6,569 bases of DNA, taken from assembly GCA_945788675.1 (NCBI GenBank), contig CALZMY010000152.1, forward strand, positions 1-6,569. The letters are read 5' to 3'. The DNA is from an uncultured Gammaproteobacteria bacterium. GTDB taxonomy: Bacteria; Pseudomonadota; Gammaproteobacteria; SZUA-140. Below the pieces are notes generated by a model. That model searched no databases and was not told the origin of the DNA. It worked only from the letters and a program-made list of their open reading frames with translations. The first letter of the stretch is position 1. Each line of letters begins with the position of its first letter. A program made the translations under genes and the position numbers. Shown one piece after another: positions 6,207 through 6,569 of this stretch.

Positions 6207-6263
6207 ATTAAGTATCATAGAATTAGGGGTTGCATCGTTGTACTTCACGAAATGATACTTAAT
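6207..6263. repeat. Perfect 12-bp inverted repeat with 33-bp spacer
   Basis: ATTAAGTATCAT at 6207-6218 is exactly complementary to ATGATACTTAAT at 6252-6263. The arms are not themselves palindromic, and their centres are 45 bp apart. This fits two oppositely oriented binding sites for a regulator, lying 37-93 bp upstream of the rightward -35 box at 6300, or the stem of an AT-rich RNA hairpin. No T-run follows in either direction, so a terminator is unlikely. There is no coding capacity or flanking target duplication to suggest a mobile element. Confidence 0.6.
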
Positions 6264-6299
6264 CAGAGGTTCTTTACTTATCGTGACTGTTACGACTCA

Positions 6300-6327
6300 T
6301 TGTCTATGCGGGCGCGGCAGTTATAAT
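6300..6327 (+). promoter_or_regulatory. Possible sigma-70 promoter for the right-edge gene
   Basis: TTGTCT at 6300-6305 and a perfect TATAAT at 6322-6327 are separated by 16 bp. Transcription would start near 6334, leaving a leader of about 180 nt before the ATG at 6514. The long leader is a point against it. A closer FliA-like -10 (GCCTATAA, 6392-6399) exists, but its TAAA box is 2 bp too close. Confidence 0.4.
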
Positions 6328-6513
6328 AAAGATTCTGGAAATTAAGCGCTGGTTGAAGAAGGTGTTGAAACGTTTAAATGTAATGATGACGGCCTATAAA
6401 TTAGCCACAAGCAGCTGCTGGAGTGATCTGGATGATGAAGGGGATACAATTTTTTATATCCCTCGTTGATCTGTCGCCAGGCAGCCTGTTTACATCGTCT
6501 GAAAGGTAAGTAG

Positions 6514-6569
6514 ATGAAATTAAAGGCAGCATTGTTTGTTACGGTTACCTTTTGCCTGACACCACTCTC
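6514..6569 (+). CDS. Start of an exported protein gene (cut by the window edge)
   Basis: An ATG at 6514 opens a frame of 18 codons plus two bases to the end of the window, reading MKLKAALFVTVTFCLTPL. Lysines at positions 2 and 4 followed by a hydrophobic run are typical of a signal peptide, so the product is probably exported to the periplasm or outer membrane; a single Cys at 14 is inside the hydrophobic core and not yet a recognisable lipobox. The start is supported by AAAGG at 6502-6506, 7 nt upstream. The gene is divergent from the porin across about 540 bp of regulatory-looking DNA. The function cannot be judged from 18 residues. Confidence 0.7.
   Translation, partial: MKLKAALFVTVTFCLTPL

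Larger units (their letters stand above)
5977..6513. other. Divergent intergenic region between the porin and the right-edge gene
   Basis: About 540 bases without a convincing gene. The region holds a perfect 14-bp palindrome (6004-6017), a sigma-28 promoter match facing the porin (6110-6136), a 12-bp inverted repeat with a 33-bp spacer (6207-6263), a plausible sigma-70 promoter facing right (6300-6327), a GGGATA/TATCCC hairpin (6441-6462) and a CAGGC-A-GCCTG palindrome (6478-6488). A stop-to-stop open frame of 60 codons (6287-6469, plus) lacks an ATG before 6383 and any ribosome binding site, so I do not call it a gene. The length and the number of symmetric elements suggest regulation by at least one transcription factor. 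Confidence 0.6.

Noticed and set aside
6441..6462. GGGATA-N10-TATCCC hairpin, considered as an intrinsic terminator or riboswitch element
   Set aside because: The T-run lies inside the loop rather than after the stem, and no known riboswitch core is recognisable around it. At most it is leader structure of the gene starting at 6514.
6287..6469. A 60-codon stop-to-stop plus-strand frame with a hydrophobic then basic stretch
   Set aside because: There is no ATG before 6383, no Shine-Dalgarno before any candidate start, and no similarity I recognise. It could be a decayed fragment, but I cannot support that.

Overview
The window looks like chromosomal DNA from a flagellated gammaproteobacterium of moderate GC content. 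The clues are a close YedI (DUF808) homologue, a gammaproteobacterial-style methyl-accepting chemotaxis protein, an outer-membrane porin ending in phenylalanine, and two good matches to flagellar sigma-28 (FliA) promoters. I cannot name the genus. I see no rRNA, tRNA, CRISPR array, insertion sequence or phage gene.

Layout. From the left edge to position 935, on the minus strand, is a nearly complete yedI-like inner-membrane protein gene that runs off the left end. Positions 936-1329 are non-coding and hold its probable promoter and a 22-bp dyad. Next comes a block of four minus-strand genes, read right to left in transcription order: an outer-membrane porin-like protein (start 5952), a short PstS-like periplasmic protein (start 4759, only 14 nt after the porin stop), a MauG-like/di-haem cytochrome c peroxidase lipoprotein (start 4162), and a transmembrane chemoreceptor (MCP, start probably 2949). 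At the far right a divergent plus-strand gene begins at 6514 with a signal peptide and is cut by the window edge. The 5977-6513 interval between the divergent genes is non-coding and rich in symmetrical sequences.

Main point of interest. Both ends of the four-gene block carry a sequence matching the sigma-28 promoter (TAAAG(TTT)-N11-GCCGATAA). One lies before the porin (6110-6136; the -35 is a perfect 8/8 match with exact 11-bp spacing). The other lies before the MCP (3039-3065; exact spacing, -10 GCCGTTAT). A FliA promoter on an MCP gene is expected. A FliA promoter driving a porin, a one-lobe phosphate-binding-like protein and probably a surface di-haem lipoprotein is not. My hypothesis is that the four genes form one flagellar-regulon sensory module in which outer-membrane entry, a periplasmic binding protein and a periplasmic redox haem protein feed or tune a chemoreceptor. 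That is inference from promoter matches and gene order and has not been shown.

Other structures worth checking are a perfect 12-bp inverted repeat separated by 33 bp (6207-6263) and a perfect 14-bp palindrome (6004-6017), both in the divergent intergenic region, and a dyad overlapping the expected transcription start of yedI (992-1013).
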